DNA of 20,998 nucleotides from Basidiobolus heterosporus B8920 (GCA_000697455.1 JNET01030223.1:1-20998), one strand, 5' to 3'. Counted from the stretch's first letter, positions 10,789 through 19,800 are shown. A program made the numbers and translations. The notes: generated from the sequence alone by a model not told the origin.

Positions 10789-12935
10789 TTACAAAAAATT
10801 TACATGTAATGAGTCACTGTTCGATGCACGTGATGACTTGGCATTCGCCTTTCTGGAAGACACCACAGTCTTGTCTGAATCATGATCATCCCCGAGAGAG
10901 GGCCTTGGGGGAGCCACTGATGAGTCTCCATTGTCAATACTCTCACCAAGCTCAATTAGCCCACTCAACGTTTGTTGGTAGCTATCCAACAAGAAGACAT
11001 CCAGCCTGGGACTGATGCTCAATTTCGGCCGAGGGTCCTCCTCTGAGGAATCTTGAGGCGGTAGATCCCATCCGATGGTTCTGGTTCGTGGAATTCCCAC
11101 ACTAGGCGTGGATGGGATATCAGCCTGCACTAGCGATGGATCAAGACCTAACTTCATGTGCTCATCAAACTGCTTTGCAACCTGAATAAGCTCCTTGACT
11201 GCCGACTCTAACGTATCCTCGGTGCTTTCCTGCTCCTCGTTTGCTGGCTCCGCTGAGATACGAACAATTGGAGTTCCTCGCTTGAACTTTTTCTTTTTCT
11301 TGGCTGCACGAAGCTCAACTTTGCCGATATGTTGGGACCAATTTTCGATGACGATGGATACTAGATAAGTCATTGTCCCAACTCCCAAGAACACGTACAC
11401 AATAAATATCGGCGCACCAACTGCACTTTCGGGAACAATATCTCCATAACCTAGCCAATCAATTTCACTACTCATCCAGAATCCGCATTATTTAATCACA
11501 ACACGTACCAATGGTAGTAAACGCCACGAAACAGAAATAAAGAGCTTTGATATAACTCCAGTGTTCGGTAATACAAAAGATGGCTGCTCCCAACACCCTG
11601 TCAAAGGTAGGTTATTCAAGATGTTGCGCCAAAAGATAGGCCATTCAAGATGATTGTGTGCACCACATACCAAAACAAAATGGCTGCGCATGAAGCGAAA
11701 AACAGCTGTTTCTTCATTTCGGTTTCCTTTTCCTCAATCAGCTTTTTCCCCAGATCATCCCAAGTCTTATATCTTTTCAAAGACAAGACAGTCGTTGCTC
11801 TGTACGCAGTGAAGTTCGGATCCAACAGAGCTTCCTCTCTGCCTTTCTCCAAACTCTTGGCGAATTTCATTAAGGATTTGTAGTGGATCATTTCTGATAC
11901 AGACACTTTGATTCCAGCAAACATAAACCCCATCACCATGATAGCAAGTGTTGCGTAAAAGAAAATGAAGATTCTTCCCCCGGTCGTTTCTGGTACGTGC
12001 GAGCCAAATCCTATAGTGGCTAGGGTTTCTATTACGGCACAGTTAGTGACCACCTTCAGAATACACTTGTGCTCTGACTTACCCAGACAAAAGAACAGGG
12101 CACTTGTATAGGGCCAACCCTCTACCAGACTGTATACAATGGATCCCAGTCCAGCCCAGCAAGCAGCCACCATAATCACTATGATTAAAATACGCGCACG
12201 ATGACTCAGGCCACATCCTAAAATCGCCCCAATTTCTTAGTAAGATTTGAAGAGCTTGGTAGTAATTCTGAAAATTCTCCCAACCGCAACTAGCATAATC
12301 CTGAGTACGTCTCAAATCGAACACAAGTAGCCCAGACACAAGTAAAGCAAGACAGCATTCAATGATGGTTGCCACAAAGTCGGAAGTATATTCAATTTGG
12401 TCAAATTTCTCCATGGTCGCGATCACAATTACCGCCACCAAGTGTAGTATTCCTTAAAAAAAGAAAAATCGGTTATTCCAGGTATACATTAAGGGGCAAG
12501 TTATCGTTCGAATGGGCTGAACTAAAAAATAGAAACAATCATACCATCAAAGAACATGCCTACGCCTGCGATCTTGGTAGAGAGAAGTAACCAATGCTCC
12601 CATAAACGACATAGCATAGCGCAGTATGCGGTTAGGTGAAACAGTAAGGCTAACCCAAGAATCAAGGTGACCTCTTTATAGTCAAGGTGGAAGTGGTTTA
12701 GTCAAGACAGAGAAAAGAATTAGAGTAGTCTGGTAACTAAATACACACCAGTAGGCTCGGTCACAAGATTAATGTCCCGGTCTAGATGAAAGGACCCAAT
12801 AAACGGAGCCAAGCTTAGCAAGAGGCATATTGGAGTCAACCATCCGACAAGTAATATAATTCTAGATCTACGAAAGGTATCCGTTCCTCGCAGAAAGTGA
12901 GACAAAGAGTTGGTACGGGTAGGGGCTAACTCCAT
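10789..12935 (-). CDS. TOK-type outward-rectifier K+ channel (eight helices, two pores)
   Basis: Minus-strand exons: 12935-12749, 12673-12545, 12452-12285, 12217-12083, 12028-11671, 11597-11509, 11450-10789, giving 575 residues. Fungal TOK channels sit in the plasma membrane and pass K+ outward. Their layout is seen here: four helices (about residues 24-46, 64-87, 107-120, 130-150), a fifth near RILIIVIMVAACW, pore 1 with TLATIGFGSHVP (filter at about 211-215), a sixth, then a second helix-pore-helix with TTIGYGDIVP (filter at about 354-358). An intron splits each pore just before or within the filter. The roughly 190-residue cytoplasmic tail has a polybasic run at about 406-413 and is rich in Ser, Asp and Glu. 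The first filter ends in GFGS where Asp is common. Yeast TOK1 is longer, at about 690 residues. The exact first splice site is ambiguous between neighbouring GT pairs at 12748-12743. Confidence 0.87.
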
Positions 12936-13279
12936 CGATAAAAAGGTGGGAATAGTACTAGAACTTTGAGCTACGTATTAATGCTATTCTACTCTTACTA
13001 CTCTCATTTCCCAGCTGGTACTTTACGAGGATGTCTATTGAATATGAAATTGATCTGAGCGGGCATTTTCCACTTTATATGTTACATCAATTATTCTTTT
13101 ATTTGCCACAATGAGATGTCTCAAATCATTTCTTTGCTCCATCACGAAGAGAAGCCGAGTGGCAAGTTGACGTGTGACAAGATCTTGACCTATCGGTAGC
13201 TATCTCAGACATATAAAAGCGTGTGATGTTATTGTAACGCAATTCAATATTGATAAATGCGGTGATTGGGGCAATGATT

Positions 13280-13315
13280 GAGGCAGTAGTCGAGGCGGTA
13301 GTCGAGGCGGTAGTC
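13280..13315 (+). repeat. tandem 12-bp repeat, three copies
   Basis: GAGGCAGTAGTC followed by two copies of GAGGCGGTAGTC. One base differs between the first copy and the others. It lies about 655 bp upstream of the PDH E1 alpha start, in non-coding sequence. Confidence 0.85.
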
Positions 13316-13754
13316 GAGCTTATACCGAATACCAATTCTCATAAACTCTGGTGAGTGTGTGCTTTTAGTAAGTATACTGATTCAGTGCTATTTCCTTATT
13401 TGGGGTGACAATAGTCATGTCTAAATCAAGATACCGCTTCTTTCAGACCGAAAGATTTACCGAAGACCGTTAAAAGACCGATAGTTACGGTTACCCCAAG
13501 CCTCATTGATACAGCCGAAATGATGAATAATCAAAAGTGGCGAAGGTGGCAACCACCCCCAATTTACACAATTAAGGCTACACAGAATTGGAGAATCCCC
13601 ACAAATAAAGGTCCCTCGAGAGAGGCTGAGTAGATTGGGAACATGTCAACTGTAGCTGTCAACAATCGTTACCAATCTATCAAAACCCCAAGTCAACTCA
13701 AGTCTCCAAGAGCGTGGATATTCCCATGGAGTACATAGGCTTGACACTCTTCGA

Positions 13755-13778
13755 GAAACCCGTTCACGGTAGGGTTTC
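13755..13778. promoter_or_regulatory. inverted repeat GAAACCC / GGGTTTC
   Basis: Seven-base arms (13755-13761 and 13772-13778) separated by 10 bases, about 195 bp upstream of the PDH E1 alpha ATG. It could bind a dimeric regulator; no factor is assigned. Confidence 0.35.
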
Positions 13779-13831
13779 GTGAAGGACCCAGCTTTCTCTA
13801 AAGTGGTCACCCTGAGCTCCCCCAGGTTACT

Positions 13832-13848
13832 TTTGGGTCATACCCAAA
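13832..13848. promoter_or_regulatory. perfect palindrome TTTGGGT-CAT-ACCCAAA
   Basis: Two seven-base arms (13832-13838 and 13842-13848) around a three-base centre, about 125 bp upstream of the PDH E1 alpha ATG. Promoter position and perfect symmetry suggest a protein-binding site for a dimer rather than a transcript hairpin. Confidence 0.45.
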
Positions 13849-13914
13849 TCAAACCACCAAACTGTCAGGGGAAAAATTTTAAGCAATCAAATGAACAAAC
13901 CCCTGTGATACCCT

Positions 13915-13920
13915 TTATAT
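13915..13920 (+). promoter_or_regulatory. TATA-like box of PDH E1 alpha
   Basis: TTATAT lies about 52 bp upstream of the ATG, a plausible core-promoter position for a highly expressed gene. Confidence 0.4.
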
Positions 13921-13971
13921 TCAATTGATTTCTTTAATTGAGCCCTGTTCGTCATTCTTTACTCTGACACA

Positions 13972-15141
13972 ATGCTTCGTTCAATTATTCGCCTCCCAAC
14001 CGCCTCCAGAGCCTTTACCTCGGTGGCCACCCGTTCTTTCAGTACTGGTACCCCAGTTTTCCAACAACATAACTTCAAACTTCAAGAGGAGGACTTTGTT
14101 ACCTTCAACTGCGAAGCTCCCGCCCATGAAGTTTCCTTCTCCAAGGAAGAGCTTTTAGATATGTACCGTCAAATGAACGTGATGCGCCGTTTAGAAATGG
14201 CCGCTGACGCTCTTTACAAAAGCAAGATGATCCGTGGCTTCTGCCATTTGTGTACCGGTCAAGAGGCCGTCTCAGTTGGCATGGCAAGAGCCGCTTCTCA
14301 GAAAGACCATATCATCACCTCATACCGTTGTCACGGATTCACCTGGATTCGAGGTAGTTCTATCAAGAGCATTATCGCAGAATTGATGGGTCGTAAAGAT
14401 GGTGTTTCTCTCGGTAAGGGAGGCTCTATGCACATGTTTGCCGATCGTTTCTATGGTGGTAACGGTATTGTCGGTGCACAAGTTCCCCTTGGAGCTGGAC
14501 TTGCCTTCACCTCGAAGTATACCGAGGAAGACTCCTGCTCTTTCTCACTTTACGGAGATGGTGCTGCCAACCAAGGGCAAGTTTTTGAAGCATTCAACAT
14601 GGCCAAACTATGGGATTTACCCGCGGTATTCGTTTGTGAAAACAATTTGTACGGTATGGGTACCTCTGCTAAGAGATCCAGTGCCAGTACCGACTATTTC
14701 AAGCGTGGTGACTACATTCCAGGTATCAAGGTGAATGGTATGGACGTCTTCGCCGTCTATCAAGCCTGCAAGTATGCCCGCGAATGGACCACTTCTGGTA
14801 AGGGCCCTCTTGTTCTTGAAATGCATACCTACCGTTATGGTGGTCACTCTATGTCCGATCCTGGTACCACCTACCGTACTCGTGAGGAGATTCAACGTAT
14901 GCGTAGTACCAGAGATCCTATCACCGGTTTGAAGACCAAACTGGTTGATGATGGAATTGCCACCGAGGAAGAACTCAAGGAAATTGAGAAGGCAGCTCGC
15001 AAGGAAGTGGATGAGGAAGTTGCCTCGGCTAAGGGATCCCCTGAACCACCACTTGAAGACCTTTGGACCTCGATCTACGTCAAGGGAACCGAGCCCAAAT
15101 TCCTTCGTGGTCGGGAAAGCCAAGAAATTCACCAATATTAA
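13972..15141 (+). CDS. PDA1: pyruvate dehydrogenase E1 component, alpha subunit, mitochondrial
   Basis: An uninterrupted 389-residue frame. With the beta subunit, E1 decarboxylates pyruvate using thiamine diphosphate and passes the acetyl group to the lipoyl arm of E2 in the mitochondrial matrix. Residues 1-30 form a basic, Ser-rich presequence (MLRSIIRLPTASRAFTS). The thiamine diphosphate motif runs from GDGAANQG (about 195-202) to CENN (about 222-225). The phosphorylation loop YGGHSMSDPG puts Ser at about 293, the usual site 1; site 2 is Thr at about 300 rather than Ser, and a TS pair at 231-232 matches the site 3 region. The length is normal. It is the only complete gene here with no intron, and its codon use (many GTC, ACC, CGT) fits high expression. 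A start inside the frame is unlikely because it would lose the presequence. Confidence 0.97.
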   Translation: MLRSIIRLPTASRAFTSVATRSFSTGTPVFQQHNFKLQEEDFVTFNCEAPAHEVSFSKEELLDMYRQMNVMRRLEMAADALYKSKMIRGFCHLCTGQEAVSVGMARAASQKDHIITSYRCHGFTWIRGSSIKSIIAELMGRKDGVSLGKGGSMHMFADRFYGGNGIVGAQVPLGAGLAFTSKYTEEDSCSFSLYGDGAANQGQVFEAFNMAKLWDLPAVFVCENNLYGMGTSAKRSSASTDYFKRGDYIPGIKVNGMDVFAVYQACKYAREWTTSGKGPLVLEMHTYRYGGHSMSDPGTTYRTREEIQRMRSTRDPITGLKTKLVDDGIATEEELKEIEKAARKEVDEEVASAKGSPEPPLEDLWTSIYVKGTEPKFLRGRESQEIHQY

Positions 15142-15329
15142 ATGCGGGGAAATTCATCACTTCACTTAGTTACGCAATTCATACAACATGGGAAATTTCA
15201 ATTGATCTCACTCTATCCCACCCATTTACCATTTCACCAAAATGTATAAAAATTTCTTTCATATATTATTCATTGGATTTCATTGGCTATGGTAAACCTA
15301 TTCTTTCTTACATGTGATATGTGTATGTG

Positions 15330-15482
15330 ATGGGTAAACCATTCAAGATTCATGTGATTGGTCAAGATAATATGCAAGAAAACATGAATTATTATGAGTA
15401 TTTACTAAGTGACTTTGTGGATGATAGTTATGGCGGTGGCGGTAGTTGTAGTAATGGCTATGGTGACTACGGATATAGGTGA
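15330..15482 (+). CDS. possible short ORF, Gly/Tyr-rich end (weak)
   Basis: An ATG-to-TGA frame of 50 codons beginning MGKPFKIHVIGQ and ending in a Gly/Tyr-rich stretch (SYGGGGSCSNGYGDYGYR). It lies in the 3' region between two convergent genes. The composition is odd, but no family is recognised and no coding signal beyond the open frame is seen. It is most likely chance or a low-complexity non-coding stretch. Confidence 0.12.
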   Translation: MGKPFKIHVIGQDNMQENMNYYEYLLSDFVDDSYGGGGSCSNGYGDYGYR

Positions 15483-15497
15483 GGGATGAAGATATAA

Positions 15498-15533
15498 ATA
15501 TAGACGCAGAAATAGATGCAGATATAGACGCAT
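15498..15533 (+). repeat. imperfect tandem 12-bp repeat, three copies
   Basis: ATATAGACGCAG, AAATAGATGCAG and ATATAGACGCAT in direct succession. One frame across it reads as an Asp/Ile/Ala-rich run, but stops bound that frame closely on both sides. Confidence 0.75.
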
Positions 15534-15640
15534 ATGATCACGACACTGGATCAACATATACAGAGAGTGAAGAGGCGAGATTTACATAAACTATGGTACA
15601 ACGAAAATACACCGGCAATTCACGGGAAACCAAAGTAAAC

Positions 15641-16606
15641 CTAGGCAGATCTAGGATACCAATCTCTTGGGAGAATGGCTATCTGTCGACCCAAAGTACC
15701 AAAACAGATACAGTAGGAATAGACAAGGCACTAGATGGTTCAACGTGTGTTAAATGATCTGGCCAAAATTCTCCAATATTACCAAAGAAAACTTACCGGT
15801 GTTGCCATACGAAGTCCATAGAAATCCGGTTGCGTGAAACTAAGTTTGGATCGAAATTTAGATACATTGAATCGAGAAAGGGACTTGAGAAGCAAAAAAA
15901 TGACTCACTGGTACATGCCGTAGGATACTTGTGTATATATGAACAAGGTGCCGATGACGGCAGAGATGAGGGCGATCACAAATCCATGAATAGTGTGATC
16001 AAAGAAAAACCAAACCCCGAAAGCCACTAAGGTGAATAGTCCGGTGAGCTCGGCGGTATCGGGAATCGTGAGTTTCTAGAGATAAAGGATGCGTTGAATA
16101 CACGTGAAGGGTCCTTCTGAGGAGTTGGATTAAACCACTTACCGAAGCTACCAAGTGTAAGCCAAGGAAGCCACCAAGTGAACTGGTTAAAGGGAAAACA
16201 ATTTTAACACCGGAAGACACGTTACTCTACACAGGAAAATATCTTACCGAATGGAATTCGTCCAATCTTCATAAAACATGTGTGGTCTCTTAAAGTAGTA
16301 CATGTCGAACCACGAGTAAGCCGTAGCTAGCCCCACTGCCAGGAACCCCGAGAGAACACAGGTACGTGTAGAAACCATGAGACGAATGACAGGGTCCGGG
16401 TATTGAGTGATATTATGTTGTACATCGAGTTGGTCATTGATAAGTGCAAAGGAAAAGCCGATAAAGAACAGTATAAACGCGCGAATTATGTAATACAGTG
16501 AGGTGGTGCGTAAACAGCAAGCGCTCTCGACGAGGTTCACCCTTTCCAAAGGGAAGGTATGTTCGAACATACTATGATGTTTACTAACTGAAGTAAAAGC
16601 AGGCAT
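15641..16606 (-). CDS. INSIG family ER membrane protein
   Basis: Minus-strand exons: 16606-16248, 16182-16143, 16075-15909, 15839-15797, 15730-15641, giving 232 residues, close to INSIG-2 size. Introns are 65, 67, 69 and 66 nt. INSIG proteins of the ER membrane hold back SREBP-SCAP export and control HMG-CoA reductase when sterols are plentiful. Seen here: a first helix RAFILFFIGFSFALI (about 42-56), a second near 82-102, then SIRSLGGFLGLHLVASKL, the hallmark GVWFFFDHTIHGF with Asp at about 159 (the position of the SCAP-binding Asp in human INSIG-1), TQPDFYGLRMATPC, and the closing GTLGRQIAI. The last short exons carry strong family motifs, which supports the model. The gene is convergent with PDH E1 alpha; a duplicated CACGTG element lies about 435-490 bp upstream. 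Confidence 0.86.
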
Positions 16607-16697
16607 AATGATGCAAAAGACGGAGAGATATTATGGTTGACTGGCTTAGAATACAGTTAAAAGTTAGTGTTGGAAATGGTTGGAAGTATAGTTACGG

Positions 16698-16750
16698 GTG
16701 TGTGTGTGTGTGAGTGTGTGTGTGTGTGAGTGTAAGTGTGAGTGTGAATG
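16698..16750. repeat. imperfect (TG)n microsatellite
   Basis: GTGTG units interrupted by GAGTG, TAAG and GAATG, about 53 bp long, starting about 90 bp upstream of the INSIG ATG. On the minus strand it is a CA-rich leader or promoter tract. Confidence 0.85.
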
Positions 16751-16914
16751 TTAATGAATATACGTGTAGGTGATGCAGAACATTTATAATGCCACCTATA
16801 TTACCCGAGTGCGCTTTAACCTTTGATCCAGGCCTGAACTACTACCTCATTTAACGTAAGTATCAATTCAATGACCCAATAAGAGTAGACGGGCGATTTT
16901 CGACACGGAATGAT

Positions 16915-16960
16915 GGATTAATTACTATCAATATCAACGGATTAATCATAATGGATTAAT
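16915..16960 (+). promoter_or_regulatory. three GGATTAAT motifs
   Basis: Exact GGATTAAT at 16915, 16939 and 16953. ATTAATCC on the other strand is a homeodomain-like core. The cluster lies about 310-355 bp upstream of INSIG. The binding protein is unknown. Confidence 0.35.
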
Positions 16961-17039
16961 CAATCACCTAGAACTGGAGTCAGTGAAAGTGTAGGATGGG
17001 AGGGGTTTCCGATCACTCTGGCTTTCTTAATTGGTAACC

Positions 17040-17093
17040 CACGTGATGGCCATTGTGACCACGCAGAATTTCACGTGATGGCCACTGTGACCA
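17040..17093. promoter_or_regulatory. duplicated 22-bp element with CACGTG E-box upstream of INSIG
   Basis: Two direct copies (17040-17061 and 17072-17093) beginning CACGTGATGGCCA and ending TGTGACCA, with one mismatch and a 32-bp period. Each contains the palindromic E-box CACGTG, which bHLH proteins bind. The INSIG start is about 435 bp away on the minus strand. A bHLH factor such as an SREBP is the suggested binder; this is inference from position and motif. Confidence 0.5.
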
Positions 17094-17588
17094 TCGCCAT
17101 AATCCAAGCTAGCCACCAGTGTAGGTTTGAGGTGCTCAAGCGGAGAGCAATGAAGGCCCAGATGGGTTGCTAATCCAGAATCTAGAAAACCCACAAGCCA
17201 TACTACCCTAGTATACATATGTTCTCAATTTTACCTAGAATGCTGCCTAGAATACCACAACTTGACCTAACCTAATCCTCTTAACGTTGAATAGAACGTA
17301 AATGGTTCTGTTGGTCACCAGAAATGGCTAAACAAGATTCGTTTCAATACAGAGTTCACAATGCACGCATATTACTTTGGTTTCGTAAATCAAAATTAAT
17401 TTACCCAAATGAAATGGGAATTTGATGGATCAGGTGACGAGACCATTCGTAAGACTTTAGAAATCTGGTTTAATGCGATGGAAAAGGGAAAATAGAAAGA
17501 GAACAGGATGATGGCTTTGGTTGGATTGAGGGAATAACTCAATAGATGTGTCGAGAGAAGAATTAAAAAAGCTAGGCTATTTTGAATT

Positions 17589-18211
17589 TTACAACTCCTC
17601 AAGAGATTTCAAGGTTTCATCGAGTTCAGCCTTAACATTGCGGTATTGCTCTTCCAAAGCCTCCAATTTGGATTCCATCTCGACCTTTTCAGTCTCGAGT
17701 TGTTGAACACGACGCTCAGCTTGCTCAGCCTTCAAGTCCACTTGACGGAGTCTAGAGAAGCAATGTAGGATGAGTACAACTGCTGAATCCATCCATGTTA
17801 AACGAGTTTCTCCACTTACTTTTCGGTGGTTTCTCTCAAGTTGTTCTCTGCAGTTTCCAATTGAGCCTCGAGGAGGTTGATCTTCTTCATCAAAGTCTCT
17901 CCGTGGTTACGGTTTTGCTCATCTTCTTCCTTCAAAACCTTAGCATCTTGGATTCTTCCTTCGGCCTTTTCAAGTTCTTCTTCAAGAAGTTGAATCTTAT
18001 TTTGAAGACCGATGATTTCTTGGTCACGATCGTTTTGACTGTCGTTCAACCTCTTGAGAGCAGACTCAGCTTCATCTGCACGAGTGTTGGCAGCATCCAC
18101 TTCAGCACGAAGTGAGTTAATTTTCTAAGAAAGTCAACGTTAGAAGGGCAAGAAGAAGGAACACTGGGAGGATGGGGAATAATTGACTTTTACCTCCTTG
18201 AACTTTTCCAT
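17589..18211 (-). CDS. tropomyosin, 161 residues (Cdc8 type)
   Basis: Minus-strand exons: 18211-18194, 18124-17820, 17751-17589, with introns of 69 and 68 nt. The product is 161 residues, the same length as fission-yeast Cdc8. Tropomyosin is a parallel coiled coil that lies along actin filaments and steers myosin and formin action in rings and cables. The whole protein is heptad-rich with no Pro or Trp. Exon 1 encodes only MEKFKE. Recognisable blocks are INSLRAEVDAANTRADEAE, LRETTEKLRQVDLKAEQAER and the end KAELDETLKSLEEL. The first six-codon exon was missed by simple open-frame reading but is needed for the N-terminal overlap end. Codon use is biased (AAG, GAG, CTT, CGT), as expected for an abundant protein. 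Confidence 0.95.
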
Positions 18212-18802
18212 GGTTACGATAGGTGACTGAGAGTAGGGAAGTACTAAACGGCAGAAGAATAAGAATGGTTGAAATAAAAAGAATCCTGGTCGTCGTAGGT
18301 CACCTGGTAAATTTGCATCCAGGGTCGTAATTCCTCGAATACTTGGTGTACATTTGATTCTTTCTTTTTCTATTGATACCCGAGATCTGTTGGGTTTACT
18401 CGGGGGTTGTTACGACTGAGATCAGTCTACTTCTAGCCTGGCTTAGACTCCATCTCTTATCCAATGAGCTTCCCCGACGTGTCTGCCTTCATATCAGATG
18501 TGTGACACTGGATGCTGTTACAACCCAGAAACACCCATCCTTTCCTAGGATCATTCAGAAACACTGCATATTTGGATGCTGTACGTCATGAGGATAGCGA
18601 TTGGTTGATTGCTTTATCACAAATATAAACATTCGTTTTGATTGGAAGACGGGGAGATTGCATTTATTATGATTATATTTATGCTGATCGATTAGTTCTT
18701 TAATAGAGTATAGTACAATAGTTGACATTGGTGAAGTGCAAATTAAGTGGGATTGATATGCGTAGTTAACAGGAAATATCCAATACTAAGCCATAACTTA
18801 GC
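18212..18802. other. intergenic region upstream of tropomyosin
   Basis: About 590 bp between the tropomyosin ATG and the stop of the next minus-strand gene. It holds the tropomyosin promoter; a CCAAT motif lies at 18461-18465 on the plus strand. A plus-strand frame at 18373-18591 has no family features and is not called. Confidence 0.5.
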
Positions 18803-19800
18803 TCAATCAACGTACTCCAGAATGTCAGGATTTTCGCGACGCTCAATTTCTATCTGGCAGCGTTGATCCTGGTGAATCTTCATACCAGGAATCGGGACCC
18901 ACTGACAACGCCATCCGTTGGAAACGACGAGATAAGTGAACACCGATTGATCTTGGCGATGGTTGGCTCTACTGGATCCCTTCGGGGCAATACACTTCTG
19001 CTTCAAACCACATTCAAGAAAAGGCTTCATGAGTTTGCTCATCACTGTACTATTGTGAGTATCGAACCCGATAAATGCTCCGTTACAGTTTTTCACGGTG
19101 GCATATCGCTTTGCAGAATCTTGGAAGTAAGCAAACAATCCTGGATGTGTGAAATCTTTCATTTGTCCTTGACTTGTAGGCGAATAGAAGCCGTTCGTTT
19201 TGATATACTCCACAACTTGTGTGAGATACTGAGGAGTGACCCGATTGCCAGAGTCCATCCATAACACAATACCCCCATACTTCTCCGCTACCTCATTGAT
19301 AATCCCGGTTTTCCAAGCATATTCCCCACGTCTAAGGTGAATATTCCAGAAGCCAGGATATTGCGCATAATTGAACGTGATTATTTCATGTGCAAAGCCT
19401 CGACTGACCACGCTGTCAAGCTTCGCTCGCTCGGCGCTACTCAAACCTAAATCATAAACAACCACTCTTGGTTTTTCCGTCTCTGCCATGGTATTTGCTG
19501 TGTCATGAAGAGCATATATGAACGCCAACAAGGGACAAAAATGATTCGAGCTCGCTGCAGTCACTATAGTGTACGGGGTAGGTGCCTCTGGGCTTGAGCG
19601 GTCTATTTCAATGATTCATATCAACAACCACCAAAGAAAGAGAAAATAGACAAATAAGACTGACCTTGAAGTTGAGACAATACTGTATTCTGTAGCCCGT
19701 CATTCTGAATATCAGAATTGGCCAGAATAAACAGACTAATGACGATCAACGTGGTGATAACCAAGAGCAACTTGAGCGGGCTCAACTTCCAAAGGACCAT
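18803..19800 (-). CDS. type II membrane protein, DUF1647-like putative glycosyltransferase
   Basis: Minus-strand exons: 19800-19665 and 19602-18803, intron 62 nt, giving 311 residues. A later acceptor at 19564 is also in frame but would drop PEAPTPYTI, which leads into the domain. A short cytoplasmic start is followed by one membrane anchor at about residues 10-28, so the domain should face the Golgi or ER lumen. The domain begins YTIVTAASSNHFCPL (from about 56). It contains VVVYDLGL (about 92-99), YAWKTGII, LWMDSGNR (about 159-166, in the place of an acidic metal-binding motif), KNCNGAFIGF (about 216-225) and NHRQDQSVF (about 259-267). Five Cys in the C-terminal half could form disulfides. 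The pattern matches a nucleotide-sugar-transferase-like family seen in fungi, plants and nematodes. Activity and substrate are not established by what I can see. Confidence 0.83.

Larger units (their letters stand above)
12936..13971. other. divergent intergenic region between the K+ channel and PDH E1 alpha
   Basis: 1,036 bp holding the promoters of both genes. It contains a tandem 12-mer (13280-13315), AGACCG repeated three times at about 13445-13480, two inverted repeats (13755-13778 and 13832-13848) and a TATA-like box near 13916. Short open frames here look like chance; the minus-strand one at 13126-13335 merely reads through the 12-mer repeat. Confidence 0.6.
15142..15640. other. intergenic region between convergent PDH E1 alpha and INSIG
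   Basis: About 500 bp that should contain the 3' ends of both transcripts. It also carries a 50-codon open frame (15330-15482) and a tandem 12-mer (15498-15533), listed separately. No other gene is supported. Confidence 0.55.
16607..17588. other. intergenic region upstream of INSIG
   Basis: About 980 bp between the INSIG start and the tropomyosin stop. It contains a (TG)n tract, three GGATTAAT motifs and a duplicated 22-bp element with CACGTG. A minus-strand frame at 17027-17218 overlaps the duplicated element and has no family features, so I do not call it a gene. Confidence 0.6.

Noticed and set aside
14617-15135. 172-codon open frame antisense to PDH E1 alpha
   Set aside because: It is a mirror of biased codon use in a strong gene and has no family features.
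16225-16247. A 23-nt intron in INSIG adding NVSSGVKIVFPLT
   Set aside because: Too short compared with every other intron here. The 65-nt intron 16183-16247 keeps the same frame and gives a better INSIG match.
17027-17218. 63-codon minus-strand frame upstream of INSIG
   Set aside because: It spans the duplicated regulatory element and shows no family pattern.
17795-18115. 106-codon frame antisense to tropomyosin
   Set aside because: Leu/Phe-rich shadow of the heptad-rich coding strand.
18863-19264. 133-codon plus-strand frame within the glycosyltransferase-like gene
   Set aside because: Antisense shadow; the minus strand carries the conserved motifs and spliced anchor.
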